Positions 1 through 9,223 of a DNA stretch of 64,000 nucleotides are shown in pieces. The notes under the pieces were generated by a model that saw only the letters and a program-made list of their open reading frames with translations, did no database searches and had not been told where the DNA came from. The position numbers were made by a program, and so were the translations under genes. The DNA comes from Pseudomonas sivasensis (GTDB lineage: Bacteria; Pseudomonadota; Gammaproteobacteria; Pseudomonadales; Pseudomonadaceae): assembly GCF_013778505.1 (NCBI RefSeq), contig NZ_JAAOWU010000002.1, positions 248,001-312,000 of the forward strand. Reading direction: 5' to 3'. The stretch's first letter is position 1. Each line of letters opens with the position of its first letter.

Positions 1-412
1 GCTCTGCATTGCGGATCGAAACCTGGGTATTCAACGTCCAGAAGTCATACAGCACCCCCACCAGGAACAAGCCACCGGTCAGCAGGTAGATCAGGCCGGT
101 GATCCATTTGCCCTGGTACATGCGGTGCACGCCGAACACCCCCAGAAACGCCAATAGAATCCACGCCACGTTGTATTCGATGGGACCGGCGGTAAAACGC
201 AGGTCGGCTTCACGGTCCATGGCCGGGATCAGGAACAGGTCGATCAGCCAGCCGATACCCAGCAGGCCAAGGGTAAAAAACCAAATCGTCCCGGTGACAG
301 GTTTGCCGTAATAAAAACGATGCGCGCCGGTAAACCCGAAAATCCAGAGCAGGTAACCGATCACCTTGCTGTGGGTGTCTTGTTGCGGCCCAACCTGTTG
401 ATAGGTGTTCAT
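1..412 (-). CDS. TM2 domain membrane protein (partial, runs off left edge)
   Basis: The reading frame starts at ATG 412-410, preceded by an AGAGG ribosome site about 8 bases upstream, and stays open to the window edge (137 codons visible, no stop). The protein has two repeated units of hydrophobic helices. Each has the TM2 signature of a Gly-rich turn followed by H-R-x-Y before a second helix (GAHRFYYG near residue 30, GVHRMYQG near residue 95). TM2 proteins are small inner-membrane proteins whose bacterial function is not established. The next gene to the right is divergent. The family call is solid; the C-terminus is not seen. Confidence 0.85.
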   Translation of the reverse strand, partial: MNTYQQVGPQQDTHSKVIGYLLWIFGFTGAHRFYYGKPVTGTIWFFTLGLLGIGWLIDLFLIPAMDREADLRFTAGPIEYNVAWILLAFLGVFGVHRMYQGKWITGLIYLLTGGLFLVGVLYDFWTLNTQVSIRNAE

Positions 413-662
413 GACGTACCTCTTTTGCTTCGATAGATAAATTTTTTCATTTTCTTTGTGACTTTTTTACGGGCGCCCGACGTACGGCAAATGGTATCTT
501 CACTGCCCTGAAAGCCTTATGCCACCTGACCTGTGTAGGACAATTGCGGCGAATCGTCGCGTATTTCCTGATTTTGACGTCAAGGTTCAGTCGACAAACG
601 GCCTGAGAACGACACAAAAAGCTGTTATAAAGTTGCGCGCAAACCCATAAGAGCCACGCCTA

Positions 663-1298
663 ATGCGACCATTTTTAAAGACATGGCTAACCATTTGCCT
701 ATTAATGCCATTGGCCGCCCACGCCACCAATCGTGAGCAACGACTTCCGAACGTTAACGGTTTCACCCCTAAAGTCCACAGCACGCCAAGCACTGCCAAA
801 TCGGTAAAGCCGACCGTCAGCCGCCCGACTCAATTGAGCAAGGCGCACGGTAAAGCAGTTCCCGGCCTCGTGGCAGTCAACACCAAGCAAAGCAGCAACG
901 TCCTCAGCCGCGCCGTAAACGTGCTCGGTACACCTTATCGTTGGGGCGGCAGCAGCCCAAGTAAAGGGTTCGACTGCAGCGGCCTGGTGAAATATGCGTT
1001 CAACGACGTAGCCGCCGTGGATCTGCCGCGCACTTCCAATGCCATGGCCGCCGGCCACGGGCAGAAGGTTGATCGCAAGGACCTGAAACCAGGTGATCTG
1101 CTGTTCTTCAAATTGAAGAGCCGCCAGGTCAATCACGTTGCCATCTACTTGGGCAATGACCGTTTTATCCACGCACCGCGTCGTGGCAAGTCGGTCAGCA
1201 TCGACACGTTGAAAAAGCCGTTTTGGGACAAGAACTACGTGATTGCCAAGCGGGTTCTGCCGAAAGAGCAGAACACCTTGCGAGTGGTTCAACGCTGA
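663..1298 (+). CDS. NlpC/P60 family (C40) cell-wall peptidase
   Basis: This 211-residue protein begins with a probable signal peptide (residues 1-21, cut after AAHA). A low-complexity linker of about 60 residues follows, then a C-terminal NlpC/P60 domain from about residue 78. The catalytic cysteine is Cys105 in the DCSGLV motif, with His158 (NHVAIYLG) and His170 (FIHAPR) completing the usual set. Such enzymes cut stem peptides of peptidoglycan in the periplasm, commonly gamma-D-Glu-mDAP bonds; the exact substrate is not readable here. A TATAAA-like box lies at 626-631, about 30 bases before the ATG. The gene ends convergently with pilT across a REPIN. Confidence 0.92.
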   Translation: MRPFLKTWLTICLLMPLAAHATNREQRLPNVNGFTPKVHSTPSTAKSVKPTVSRPTQLSKAHGKAVPGLVAVNTKQSSNVLSRAVNVLGTPYRWGGSSPSKGFDCSGLVKYAFNDVAAVDLPRTSNAMAAGHGQKVDRKDLKPGDLLFFKLKSRQVNHVAIYLGNDRFIHAPRRGKSVSIDTLKKPFWDKNYVIAKRVLPKEQNTLRVVQR

Positions 1299-1322
1299 TT
1301 TCAAGCTGAAATGCAGTCGTCA

Positions 1323-1415
1323 ATGTGAGAGGGGGCTTGCTCCCGATCGCGGTGAATCAGTCAGTTTATCTGTACCTGACCCACTGCAATCGGGAGCAAG
1401 CCCCCTCCCACATTT
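1323..1415. repeat. REPIN, class A (converging pair of REP sequences)
   Basis: Two inverted REP copies face each other. The left arm reads GAGGGGGCTTGCTCCCGAT and the right arm is its complement. A central stretch holds the inner motif TCAGTCAG and its partner CTGAC. It lies between the convergent 3' ends of the NlpC/P60 gene and pilT. The transcript would fold into a long hairpin. Confidence 0.9.
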
Positions 1416-1438
1416 GGATCTCCTTATATCTCCCGATC

Positions 1439-2473
1439 TTAGATATCCCCAGGCACCCTCGCCTTCTCCAGCGCCTCTTCCCGGCTGATCACGCCCTGCG
1501 TGACCAACGCCTTCAAACTCATATCCAATGTCTTCATCCCCAACGCCCCGCCGGTCTGGATAGCCGAGACCATCTGCGCCACCTTGTCCTCACGAATCAG
1601 ATTACGAATGGCTGGCGTGCCCAACATGATTTCATGGGCCGCCACGCGCCCGCCGCCGAGCTTCTTCACCAGCACCTGTGACACCACCGCCTGCAACGAC
1701 TCCGACAACATTGAGCGGACCATGGCCTTTTCGCCGGCCGGGAACACGTCGACCAGCCGATCCACGGTCTTTGCCGCGGAGGTAGTGTGCAAGGTGCCAA
1801 ATACCAGATGCCCGGTTTCAGCCGCCGTCAGGGCCAGGCGGATGGTTTCCAGGTCACGCAGTTCGCCCACCAGGATCACATCGGGGTCTTCACGCAGCGC
1901 CGAACGCAGGGCTACCGAAAAACTGTGGGTGTCGCGGTGCACCTGGCGCTGGTTGATCAGCGCGATTTTCGGCCTGTGGATAAATTCGATAGGGTCTTCG
2001 AGCGTAAGGATGTGCTGGCGCCGATGCTGATTGAGGTAATCGATCATTGCCGCCAGAGTGGTGGACTTGCCGGAGCCAGTGGGTCCGGTCACCAGCACCA
2101 GGCCACGTGGCAATTGGGCGATGCGTTGGAACACCGCCCCGAGACCCAGGCTATCCAGGCTCTGGACTTCGGCCGGAATAGTACGAAACACCGCGCCCAT
2201 GCCGCGATCCTGTTGGAATACGTTGGCCCGGAAGCGCGCTACACCCGGCAGCTCGAAGGCAAAATCCGTTTCAAGAGATGTTTCGAAATCCTTTTGCTGG
2301 TATTGATTGAGCAAAGGGCTCAATAAATCCGCGACTTGCGGGGCAGAAAGCACCGGCCAATCCATCGGCCAGACTTCGCCATCGATTCGCCACATCGGCG
2401 CCAGCCCCGCCGACAGGTGCAGGTCGGAGGCGCCACGGCGCACGCCGGCCACCAGTAATTCAGTGATATCCAT
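1439..2473 (-). CDS. pilT: Twitching motility ATPase PilT (type IV pilus retraction)
   Basis: From ATG 2473 the protein is 344 residues, the usual PilT length. A longer open frame upstream adds 60 residues that do not look like PilT. Seen in order: an N-terminal PAS-like half, Walker A GPTGSGKS (130-137), Asp box TLEDPIEF (157-164), Walker B region DPDVILVGE (196-204), His box ending GTLHT (about 226-230), and the retraction-specific AIRNLIRE motif near residue 290. PilT hexamers depolymerise the type IV pilus at the cytoplasmic membrane. yggS starts divergently 57 bases away. The usual partner pilU is not next to it. Confidence 0.96.
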   Translation of the reverse strand: MDITELLVAGVRRGASDLHLSAGLAPMWRIDGEVWPMDWPVLSAPQVADLLSPLLNQYQQKDFETSLETDFAFELPGVARFRANVFQQDRGMGAVFRTIPAEVQSLDSLGLGAVFQRIAQLPRGLVLVTGPTGSGKSTTLAAMIDYLNQHRRQHILTLEDPIEFIHRPKIALINQRQVHRDTHSFSVALRSALREDPDVILVGELRDLETIRLALTAAETGHLVFGTLHTTSAAKTVDRLVDVFPAGEKAMVRSMLSESLQAVVSQVLVKKLGGGRVAAHEIMLGTPAIRNLIREDKVAQMVSAIQTGGALGMKTLDMSLKALVTQGVISREEALEKARVPGDI

Positions 2474-2530
2474 AGGGCTTTCCATTTCCAGTAGAATGCC
2501 GCGGACTCCATATCCACGGGCGCATCTTGA

Positions 2531-3217
2531 ATGTCGACGATAGCAGACAACATCGGCCTGGTTAGCCAGCGCATCCGCGCCGCAGCCGACGCCGTGCAAC
2601 GTGACGCAAGCAGCATCCACCTGCTGGCCGTGAGCAAGACCAAACCCGCCCAAGCAGTGCGCGAAGCCTATGCCGCCGGGCAGCTCGAATTCGGCGAAAA
2701 CTATCTGCAGGAAGCCCTGGGCAAACAGGCTGAATTAACCGACCTGCCCTTGAGTTGGCACTTCATCGGCCCCATTCAATCGAACAAGACGCGCGCTATC
2801 GCCGAGAACTTCGCTTGGGTGCATTCCGTGGACCGCCTCAAAATTGCACAACGCCTGTCCGAACAACGCCCGGCCGACCTGCCGCCGCTGAACATCTGTA
2901 TCCAGGTCAATGTCAGCGGCGAAGCCAGCAAGTCCGGCTGCACGCCCGCCGACTTGCCGGCCCTGGCCAATGCCATCAGTGCCCTGCCGCGCTTGACGCT
3001 GCGTGGCCTGATGGCAATCCCCGAGCCGACTGAAGATCGGACCGAGCAAGATGCAGCGTTCGCTACCGTTCGCGACCTGCAAAACAGCCTGAACCTGCCG
3101 CTCGACACGCTTTCCATGGGCATGAGCCACGACCTTGAGTCGGCCATCGCCCAAGGCGCCACCTGGGTGCGGATCGGTACCGCCCTATTTGGCGCCCGTG
3201 ATTACGGCCAGCCGTGA
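2531..3217 (+). CDS. yggS: YggS/PLPHP family pyridoxal phosphate homeostasis protein
   Basis: This 228-residue single-domain PLP-binding protein of the alanine-racemase N-terminal barrel fold has Lys36 in the motif LLAVSKTK, at the same number as the PLP lysine of E. coli YggS. The conserved FGENYLQEA, WHFIGPIQSNK and SMGMSHD segments are present. It has no known catalytic activity; the family buffers free PLP and affects amino-acid pools. It is the first gene of a yggS-proC-yggT operon, 33 bases before proC, an arrangement widespread in Proteobacteria. Confidence 0.95.
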   Translation: MSTIADNIGLVSQRIRAAADAVQRDASSIHLLAVSKTKPAQAVREAYAAGQLEFGENYLQEALGKQAELTDLPLSWHFIGPIQSNKTRAIAENFAWVHSVDRLKIAQRLSEQRPADLPPLNICIQVNVSGEASKSGCTPADLPALANAISALPRLTLRGLMAIPEPTEDRTEQDAAFATVRDLQNSLNLPLDTLSMGMSHDLESAIAQGATWVRIGTALFGARDYGQP

Positions 3218-3250
3218 AATGGCTGACCTCCCTCTGAATAAGGACCTGTC

Positions 3251-4069
3251 ATGAGCAACACGCGTATTGCCTTTATCGGCGCCGGTAACATGGCGGCCAG
3301 CCTGATCGGCGGCCTACGGGCCAAGGGCCTGGACGCCGCGCAGATCCGCGCCAGCGACCCGGGCGCCGACACCCGTGCGCGCGTCAGCGCCGAGCACGGT
3401 ATCGACACCTTTGCCGACAATGCCGAGGCCATCCAAGGCGTCGACGTGATCGTGCTGGCGGTCAAGCCACAAGCCATGAAGGCCGTCTGCGAAAGACTGC
3501 GCCCAAATCTGCAACCGCATCAGTTGGTGGTGTCCATCGCTGCCGGCATAACCTGCGCCAGCATGAAGAAGTGGCTGGGGGCCCAGCCCATCGTGCGTTG
3601 CATGCCCAACACTCCGGCTCTGCTGCGCCAAGGCGTCAGCGGTTTGTATGCCACCGCCGAGGTCAGCACCGAACAACGTGACCAGGCCCAGGAGCTGCTG
3701 TCCGCCGTGGGCATTGCCCTGTGGCTGGATCAGGAACAACAACTGGACGCGGTCACCGCCGTCTCCGGCAGCGGCCCGGCGTACTTCTTCCTGCTGATTG
3801 AAGCCATGACCGCCGCCGGCGTGAAACTCGGCCTGCCACGGGAAGTCGCTGAGCAACTGTCCGAGCAGACCGCCTTGGGCGCCGCGAAGATGGCCGTGTC
3901 CAGCGATGCGGATGCCGCCGAGCTGCGCCGTCGCGTGACCTCACCAGGCGGCACGACGCAGGCCGCCATTGAATCGTTCCAGGCCGGGGGCTTTGAAGCC
4001 CTGGTGGAAAAAGCATTGGGTGCCGCTGCGCACCGATCGGCCGAAATGGCCGAACAACTGGGCAACTAA
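3251..4069 (+). CDS. proC: Pyrroline-5-carboxylate reductase
   Basis: ProC catalyses the last step of proline synthesis, NAD(P)H-dependent reduction of 1-pyrroline-5-carboxylate. The 272-residue protein has the N-terminal Rossmann motif AFIGAGNMA (residues 7-15), the VLAVKPQ strand, the RCMPNTPA segment, and the C-terminal dimer signature ending in RVTSPGGTTQAAI (about 229-241). An AAGGAC ribosome site lies at 3240-3245. It sits between yggS and yggT in one operon (33-base and 9-base gaps). Confidence 0.97.
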   Translation: MSNTRIAFIGAGNMAASLIGGLRAKGLDAAQIRASDPGADTRARVSAEHGIDTFADNAEAIQGVDVIVLAVKPQAMKAVCERLRPNLQPHQLVVSIAAGITCASMKKWLGAQPIVRCMPNTPALLRQGVSGLYATAEVSTEQRDQAQELLSAVGIALWLDQEQQLDAVTAVSGSGPAYFFLLIEAMTAAGVKLGLPREVAEQLSEQTALGAAKMAVSSDADAAELRRRVTSPGGTTQAAIESFQAGGFEALVEKALGAAAHRSAEMAEQLGN

Positions 4070-4078
4070 GGAGCCAAT

Positions 4079-4669
4079 ATGATTGGTTTGAACACCGCAG
4101 CCGTCTACGTGCTGCAAACCCTCGGCAGCCTCTACCTGCTGATCGTGCTGTTGCGTTTCGTGCTGCAACTGGTACGTGCCAACTTCTACAACCCGCTCTG
4201 CCAGTTCATCGTCAAGGCGACCCAGCCGCTGCTCAAGCCGTTGCGCCGGGTGATCCCGAGCCTGTTCGGCCTGGATATGTCGTCGCTGGTGCTGGCGATC
4301 CTGGTGCAGTTGGCCTTGATGGCGCTGACACTGCTGCTGACGTACGGCACCACCGGCAATTTCATACAGTTGCTGATTTGGGCAATCATCGGCGTGACCG
4401 CGCTGTTCCTGAAGATTTTCTTCTTCGCCTTGATCATCAGCGTGATCCTGTCCTGGGTCGCCCCGGGTAGCCACAACCCTGGCGCCGAACTGGTGAACCA
4501 GATCTGCGAGCCCGCCCTGGCGCCATTCCGCCGCCTGCTGCCGAACCTGGGCGGCCTGGATATCTCGCCGATCCTGGCGTTCATGGTGCTCAAGCTGCTG
4601 GACATGCTGGTGATCAACAACCTGGCCACCATGACCGGGATGCCTGAGATTCTGCGCCTGCTGATCTGA
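4079..4669 (+). CDS. YggT family integral membrane protein
   Basis: This 196-residue, very hydrophobic protein has two YggT repeats, each a pair of membrane helices around an NP...P-hallmark segment (FYNPLCQFIVKATQPLLKP near residue 37; NQICEPALAPFRRLLPNLGG near 141). The family is linked to osmotic tolerance and membrane homeostasis in other bacteria, but its molecular role is not settled. It starts 9 bases after proC with a GGAG site and is surely co-transcribed. A strong REP-derived hairpin follows the stop codon. Confidence 0.93.
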   Translation: MIGLNTAAVYVLQTLGSLYLLIVLLRFVLQLVRANFYNPLCQFIVKATQPLLKPLRRVIPSLFGLDMSSLVLAILVQLALMALTLLLTYGTTGNFIQLLIWAIIGVTALFLKIFFFALIISVILSWVAPGSHNPGAELVNQICEPALAPFRRLLPNLGGLDISPILAFMVLKLLDMLVINNLATMTGMPEILRLLI

Positions 4670-4676
4670 CGCAAAC

Positions 4677-4709
4677 AAATGAGGGAGGAGCTTGCTCCCT
4701 CCCTCATTT
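4677..4709. repeat. Collapsed REP palindrome / hairpin after yggT
   Basis: A near-perfect inverted repeat (arms AAATGAGGGAGG-AGC and its complement, one base bulged, loop of about 2 bases) sits 7 bases after the yggT stop and ends in a short T run. The sequence resembles the GGGAGGGGGCTTGCTCCC core of the larger REPINs with the middle deleted. It may act as a terminator or mRNA 3'-end protector ahead of metX. Confidence 0.75.
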
Positions 4710-4787
4710 CGCAGCGCGCAGGCCTTTGCTTGCCGCTGGGTGCAGTGGTCTTTAGACTTACGCCTCATTTAAACGAGAGCAGGGTCG

Positions 4788-5927
4788 ATGCCAGCTGCCT
4801 TTCCCCCCGATTCTGTTGGTCTGGTCGTGCCCCAAGTGGCGCACTTCAGCGAACCCCTGGCCCTGGCCTGCGGCCGTTCTCTGCCCGCCTACGACCTGAT
4901 CTACGAAACCTATGGCCAACTGAACGCCACGGCGAGCAACGCCGTGCTGATCTGCCACGCCTTGTCCGGTCATCACCACGCAGCAGGCTTCCACAGTGCC
5001 GACGAGCGCAAGCCCGGCTGGTGGGACAGCTGTATCGGTCCCGGCAAGCCCATCGACACCAACAAATTCTTCGTGGTCAGCCTGAACAACCTCGGCGGCT
5101 GCAACGGCTCCACTGGCCCCAGCAGTATCAACCCGGAAACCGGCAAGCCGTTCGGCGCCGACTTCCCGGTGCTGACCGTGGAAGACTGGGTACACAGCCA
5201 AGCGCGTCTTGCCGATTTGTTGGGCATCAACCAGTGGGCCGCCGTGATCGGTGGCAGCCTGGGCGGGATGCAGGCACTGCAATGGACCATCACCTACCCT
5301 GATCGCGTACGCCATTGTCTGGCCATCGCCTCGGCCCCCAAGTTGTCGGCGCAAAACATCGCCTTCAACGAAGTGGCGCGCCAGGCGATCCTCACCGACC
5401 CCGAGTTCCACGGCGGTTCGTTCCAGGAAGCGGGCGTGATTCCCAAGCGCGGCTTGATGCTGGCGCGGATGGTCGGGCATATCACCTACCTGTCCGATGA
5501 CTCCATGGGCGAAAAATTCGGCCGTGGTCTCAAGAGCGAGAAGCTCAACTACGATTTCCACAGCGTCGAATTCCAGGTCGAGAGCTACCTGCGTTATCAG
5601 GGCGAGGAGTTCTCCGGGCGTTTCGACGCCAACACCTATTTGCTGATGACCAAGGCCCTGGACTATTTCGACCCGGCGGCCAACCACGACGATGACCTGG
5701 CGAAAACCTTCGAAGGCGCCACGGCCAAGTTCTGCGTGATGTCGTTCACCACCGACTGGCGCTTCTCCCCGGCCCGCTCCCGCGAGCTGGTGGATGCACT
5801 GATGGCCGCACGCAAAGACGTGTGCTACCTGGAGATCGATGCGCCGCAAGGCCACGACGCCTTCCTGATTCCGATCCCGCGTTACTTGCAGGCGTTCGGC
5901 AATTACATGAACCGGATTACAGTGTGA
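4788..5927 (+). CDS. metX: Homoserine O-acyltransferase MetX (probably succinyl-CoA dependent)
   Basis: MetX is an alpha/beta-hydrolase acyltransferase that activates homoserine in methionine synthesis. The 379-residue protein shows the catalytic triad Ser157 (GGSLGGMQ), Asp323 (TTDWRFSP) and His356 (GHDAFLIP). The family name suggests acetyl-CoA, but Pseudomonas MetX enzymes are generally succinyltransferases, so the acyl donor should be treated as inferred. It is followed 7 bases later by metW, its constant neighbour in this genus. The ATG at 4788 follows a GAGAGCAGGG ribosome region. Confidence 0.95.
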   Translation: MPAAFPPDSVGLVVPQVAHFSEPLALACGRSLPAYDLIYETYGQLNATASNAVLICHALSGHHHAAGFHSADERKPGWWDSCIGPGKPIDTNKFFVVSLNNLGGCNGSTGPSSINPETGKPFGADFPVLTVEDWVHSQARLADLLGINQWAAVIGGSLGGMQALQWTITYPDRVRHCLAIASAPKLSAQNIAFNEVARQAILTDPEFHGGSFQEAGVIPKRGLMLARMVGHITYLSDDSMGEKFGRGLKSEKLNYDFHSVEFQVESYLRYQGEEFSGRFDANTYLLMTKALDYFDPAANHDDDLAKTFEGATAKFCVMSFTTDWRFSPARSRELVDALMAARKDVCYLEIDAPQGHDAFLIPIPRYLQAFGNYMNRITV

Positions 5928-5934
5928 GAACGCC

Positions 5935-6555
5935 ATGAGAGCCGACCTGGAAATCATCCAAGAATGGATCCCCGCCGGCAGCCGCGTGCTTGACCTGGGC
6001 TGCGGCGATGGCGAACTGCTGAGCTGGCTGCGCGACAACAAGCAAGTCACCGGCTATGGCCTGGAAAACGACCCGGACAACATCGCCCAGTGCGTGGCCA
6101 AGGGCATCAACGTGATCGAGCAGGACTTGGACAAGGGCCTGGGTAACTTTGCCAGCAACAGCTTCGACATCGTGGTGATGACCCAAGCCCTGCAAGCGGT
6201 GCACTACCCTGACCGTATCCTCGACGAAATGCTGCGCGTGGGTCGCGAGTGCATCATCACCTTCCCTAACTTCGGCCACTGGCGCTGCCGCTGGTACCTG
6301 GCGACCAAGGGTCGCATGCCGGTGTCGGATTTCCTGCCTTACACCTGGTACAACACGCCGAACATCCACTTCTGCACCTTCGAAGACTTCGAAGCGCTGT
6401 GTGGCGAGCGTGAAGCCAAAGTGATTAACCGACTTGCCGTCGATCAACAGCACCGTCACGGCTGGGCGAGTAAACTATGGCCCAACCTGTTGGGCGAAAT
6501 CGGTATCTACCGGGTCAGCAGTCCTGGCCTGACCGACCACAAAATTGCCGTCTAA
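5935..6555 (+). CDS. metW: Methionine biosynthesis protein MetW (SAM-methyltransferase fold)
   Basis: This 206-residue protein has the class I methyltransferase motif VLDLGCGDGELL (about residues 19-30) and the MetW-typical segments VVMTQALQAV and TFPNFGHWR. MetW partners MetX and is needed for methionine synthesis in several proteobacteria; a methyl acceptor has not been defined. It starts 7 bases after metX and is followed 21 bases later by the DUF4426 gene, so the run is one transcription unit. Confidence 0.94.
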   Translation: MRADLEIIQEWIPAGSRVLDLGCGDGELLSWLRDNKQVTGYGLENDPDNIAQCVAKGINVIEQDLDKGLGNFASNSFDIVVMTQALQAVHYPDRILDEMLRVGRECIITFPNFGHWRCRWYLATKGRMPVSDFLPYTWYNTPNIHFCTFEDFEALCGEREAKVINRLAVDQQHRHGWASKLWPNLLGEIGIYRVSSPGLTDHKIAV

Positions 6556-6576
6556 TCATTTTCCAGAGGGGCGCTC

Positions 6577-7011
6577 ATGAGTCGCTTGGCTATTTTTCTA
6601 CTGACCGCTTGCCTGGGTGCCAACGCCTTGGCAGCCGACGCTATCGACGCAAATCGCAAGAAAGACTTCGGCGATATCACCGTTCACTACAACACCTTCA
6701 CCTCCAGCTTCCTGCAACCGGAAACCGCCCAGAAAGTCGGCGTGGTACGCAGTAAGGAAAAGGGCTTGATCAATGTGACCGTGATCAAGGGCGTGACCCC
6801 CGTGGCCGCACAAGTAACGGGCACCATCAAGGATCTGGGCGGCAAGAGCGAGATCCTCACCTTCAAGCAAATCAACGAAAAAGGCGGGATCAATTATCTC
6901 GCGCCCTACGCCGTGACCCAGCGGGAATACAAGACGTTTACCATCAACGTTGAAACCGGCGGCAAAGCCCATAGCTTCCAATTCAACCAGGAACTGTTTC
7001 CGGCGGAATGA
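6577..7011 (+). CDS. DUF4426 exported protein
   Basis: This 144-residue protein has a clear signal peptide (residues 1-19, cleavage after NALA) and a single beta-rich domain matching the DUF4426 type (opening [14 protein letters not shown], closing [12 protein letters not shown]). It is predicted to be periplasmic with no known function. It lies inside the met operon, between metW and rdgB, and its stop overlaps the rdgB start. That position is conserved in Pseudomonas as far as I recall. Confidence 0.85.
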   Translation: MSRLAIFLLTACLGANALAADAIDANRKKDFGDITVHYNTFTSSFLQPETAQKVGVVRSKEKGLINVTVIKGVTPVAAQVTGTIKDLGGKSEILTFKQINEKGGINYLAPYAVTQREYKTFTINVETGGKAHSFQFNQELFPAE

Positions 7012-7604
7012 TGAACCTTACCCAGCTCGTACTCGCCAGCCATAACGCCGGCAAACTCAAAGAACTGCAGGCCATGCTCGGCGACTCCGTGCAACTGCGC
7101 TCGATTGGCGAGTTCAGCCAGGTCGAGCCGGAAGAGACAGGCCTGTCGTTCGTCGAGAACGCCATCCTCAAGGCGCGCAATGCGGCGCGTATCTCGGGCC
7201 TTCCGGCGCTGGCGGATGACTCTGGCCTGGCGGTGGATTTTCTCGGCGGAGCCCCTGGCATCTATTCGGCGCGCTACGCCGATGGCAAAGGTGACGCGGC
7301 CAACAACGCCAAGTTGCTGGACGCCCTCAAGGACGTGCCGGACGCCGAACGCGGCGCGCAGTTCGTCTGCGTGCTGGCCCTGGTGCGCCATGCGGACGAC
7401 CCGTTGCCGATCCTTTGCGAAGGCCTGTGGCACGGGCGCATCCTGCATGCGGCCAGCGGTGAGCATGGTTTTGGCTATGACCCGCTGTTCTGGGTGCCAG
7501 AGCGCAATGTCTCCAGCGCCGAACTGAGCCCGGCCGACAAGAACCAGATCAGCCACCGAGCCCGCGCAATGGATTTGCTGCGCCAACGCCTGAGCCTGAA
7601 ATGA
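7008..7604 (+). CDS. rdgB: XTP/dITP diphosphatase (RdgB/HAM1)
   Basis: RdgB hydrolyses non-canonical purine triphosphates (dITP, XTP) to monophosphates and so keeps hypoxanthine and xanthine out of DNA. The protein is 198 residues, or 197 from the second ATG at 7011. It shows the family motifs [12 protein letters not shown] near the N-terminus, [10 protein letters not shown] with [11 protein letters not shown] in the middle, and [11 protein letters not shown]. Two adjacent ATG codons overlap the stop of the DUF4426 gene, a sign of translational coupling; either could be used. Confidence 0.95.
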   Translation: MMNLTQLVLASHNAGKLKELQAMLGDSVQLRSIGEFSQVEPEETGLSFVENAILKARNAARISGLPALADDSGLAVDFLGGAPGIYSARYADGKGDAANNAKLLDALKDVPDAERGAQFVCVLALVRHADDPLPILCEGLWHGRILHAASGEHGFGYDPLFWVPERNVSSAELSPADKNQISHRARAMDLLRQRLSLK

Positions 7605-8803
7605 CCCACGACACCCAGGCGCTGCCGCTGATCCACGGCGGCGCGCAAACACCTCGGGCGGCCTTGCCCGTGCTGCCGCCCCTGGCGCTGTATATACACA
7701 TCCCGTGGTGCGTACGTAAATGCCCGTATTGCGACTTCAACTCTCACACCGCAAGCAAAGTGCTGCCGGAAGAAGAGTACGTGGACGCACTGTTGGCCGA
7801 CCTCGATCAGGATCTGCATGCCGTTTACGGCCGGGAACTGAGTTCGATCTTCTTCGGCGGTGGCACCCCAAGCCTGTTCAGCGCTGCAGCACTGGGTCGC
7901 CTGCTCAAAGGCGTGGAAGCGCGCATCCCGTTTGCCGGCGATATCGAGATCACCCTGGAAGCCAACCCCGGCACGTTCGAACAAGAGAAGTTCGTGGCGT
8001 ACCGCAAGCTGGGGATCAACCGCCTGTCCATCGGTATCCAGAGCTTCCAGCAGGAAAAACTTCAGGCCCTGGGCCGTATCCACAATGGCGACGAAGCTGT
8101 ACGCGCTGCCGGGATGGCGCGCCAGGCCGGATTTGATAACTTCAACTTGGACCTGATGCACGGTTTGCCCGATCAGTCCCTGGACGACGCCCTCAGCGAC
8201 CTGCGCCAGGCCATCGCGCTCAAACCCACGCATTTGTCTTGGTACCAGTTGACCCTGGAACCCAACACGGTGTTCTGGAACCAGCCGCCGGCGCTGCCAG
8301 AAGACGACACCCTCTGGGACATCCAGGAAGCAGGCCAGGCACTGCTGGCCGAGCACGGTTACGCCCAATACGAAGTGTCAGCCTATGCCCAACCGGGCCG
8401 CCCGGCGCGGCATAACCTGAATTACTGGAGCTTCGGCGACTTTATCGGCATCGGCGCCGGCGCCCACGGCAAGCTCAGCCATCCGGACGGGCGCATCGTG
8501 CGCACCTGGAAGACCCGCGCGCCAAAGGACTACCTGAACCTGGCCAAAAGCTTCCAGGCTGGGGCGAAGGAGCTGACCAATGACGAGCTACCTTTCGAGT
8601 TTCTGATGAACGCTCTGCGCCTCACCGACGGCGTCGACGCCAGGCTCTACGCCGAGCGCACGGGCCTCGACCTGACGAGCCTCGACGAGGCACGTCGCGA
8701 GGCAGAACAAAGTGGCTTAATGCAGGTCGAACCGTCACGCCTGGCGGCCACTGATCGCGGGCAACTCTTTCTCAATGACCTGTTGCAGAAGTTTTTGAGC
8801 TGA
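7601..8803 (+). CDS. hemW: HemW, radical SAM heme chaperone
   Basis: The 400-residue protein carries the radical SAM cluster motif C37-x3-C41-x2-C44 in [11 protein letters not shown]. The residue after the third cysteine pair is followed by Phe rather than the fourth Cys of true HemN, which points to HemW rather than coproporphyrinogen oxidase. The GGGTPS motif (about 86-91) and the C-terminal HemN_C domain are also present. HemW is reported to bind heme and deliver it to respiratory enzymes. It overlaps rdgB by 4 bases (ATGA). Confidence 0.94.
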   Translation: MTHDTQALPLIHGGAQTPRAALPVLPPLALYIHIPWCVRKCPYCDFNSHTASKVLPEEEYVDALLADLDQDLHAVYGRELSSIFFGGGTPSLFSAAALGRLLKGVEARIPFAGDIEITLEANPGTFEQEKFVAYRKLGINRLSIGIQSFQQEKLQALGRIHNGDEAVRAAGMARQAGFDNFNLDLMHGLPDQSLDDALSDLRQAIALKPTHLSWYQLTLEPNTVFWNQPPALPEDDTLWDIQEAGQALLAEHGYAQYEVSAYAQPGRPARHNLNYWSFGDFIGIGAGAHGKLSHPDGRIVRTWKTRAPKDYLNLAKSFQAGAKELTNDELPFEFLMNALRLTDGVDARLYAERTGLDLTSLDEARREAEQSGLMQVEPSRLAATDRGQLFLNDLLQKFLS

Positions 8804-8820
8804 CGCTCTAAGGAATTCGA

Positions 8821-9144
8821 ATGGATTTGGTACTCGACCTGCTCGCCACCGTATCCCGCTGGAGCCGCAGCAACCTGTCGGAAATCTCCCTAGCGCTCGT
8901 GGGCTGTTTGCTGGTGCTGTTCGGCGCAGATATCAAGGGCTGGGTCGAAGCACGCCTGGGCAGCATCGCCGGCGCCTTGCGCGTCCCGCTGATGGCATTG
9001 GTGTGCATGGTCGGCAGCGGCGCTGCATTGATCTACGCCACACCGTGGATTGTGCGGGGCTTGAGCCAGTTCAATAACTACAGCCTGGCGCCGGTGTTGG
9101 TGGTGGTGCTGGTGTTGATTGGCGTCGTCGCCGATCGCCGCTGA
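8821..9144 (+). CDS. DUF3392 membrane protein
   Basis: This 107-residue protein has three predicted membrane helices (about residues 22-38, 55-74 and 86-103) and matches the DUF3392 family seen mainly in gamma-proteobacteria. Its function is unknown. It follows hemW by 17 bases and is likely the last gene of the metX-hemW unit. It ends against a short palindrome and converges on trmB. Confidence 0.82.
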   Translation: MDLVLDLLATVSRWSRSNLSEISLALVGCLLVLFGADIKGWVEARLGSIAGALRVPLMALVCMVGSGAALIYATPWIVRGLSQFNNYSLAPVLVVVLVLIGVVADRR

Positions 9145-9167
9145 CCTCAAATCCAACACAAAACAAC

Positions 9168-9195
9168 TGTGGGAGGGGGCAAGCCCCCTCCCACA
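9168..9195. repeat. Perfect REP palindrome (collapsed element)
   Basis: A 13-base inverted repeat (TGTGGGAGGGGGC and its exact complement) with a 2-base AA loop lies in the convergent gap between the DUF3392 gene and trmB. The bases after it (ttgaattgcatttca, 9196-9210) match the spacer of the class B REP pairs elsewhere in the window, so this looks like a class B pair that lost its second REP. It probably also ends transcription. Confidence 0.85.
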
Positions 9196-9223
9196 TTGAA
9201 TTGCATTTCACGCCAGTGGCGAG

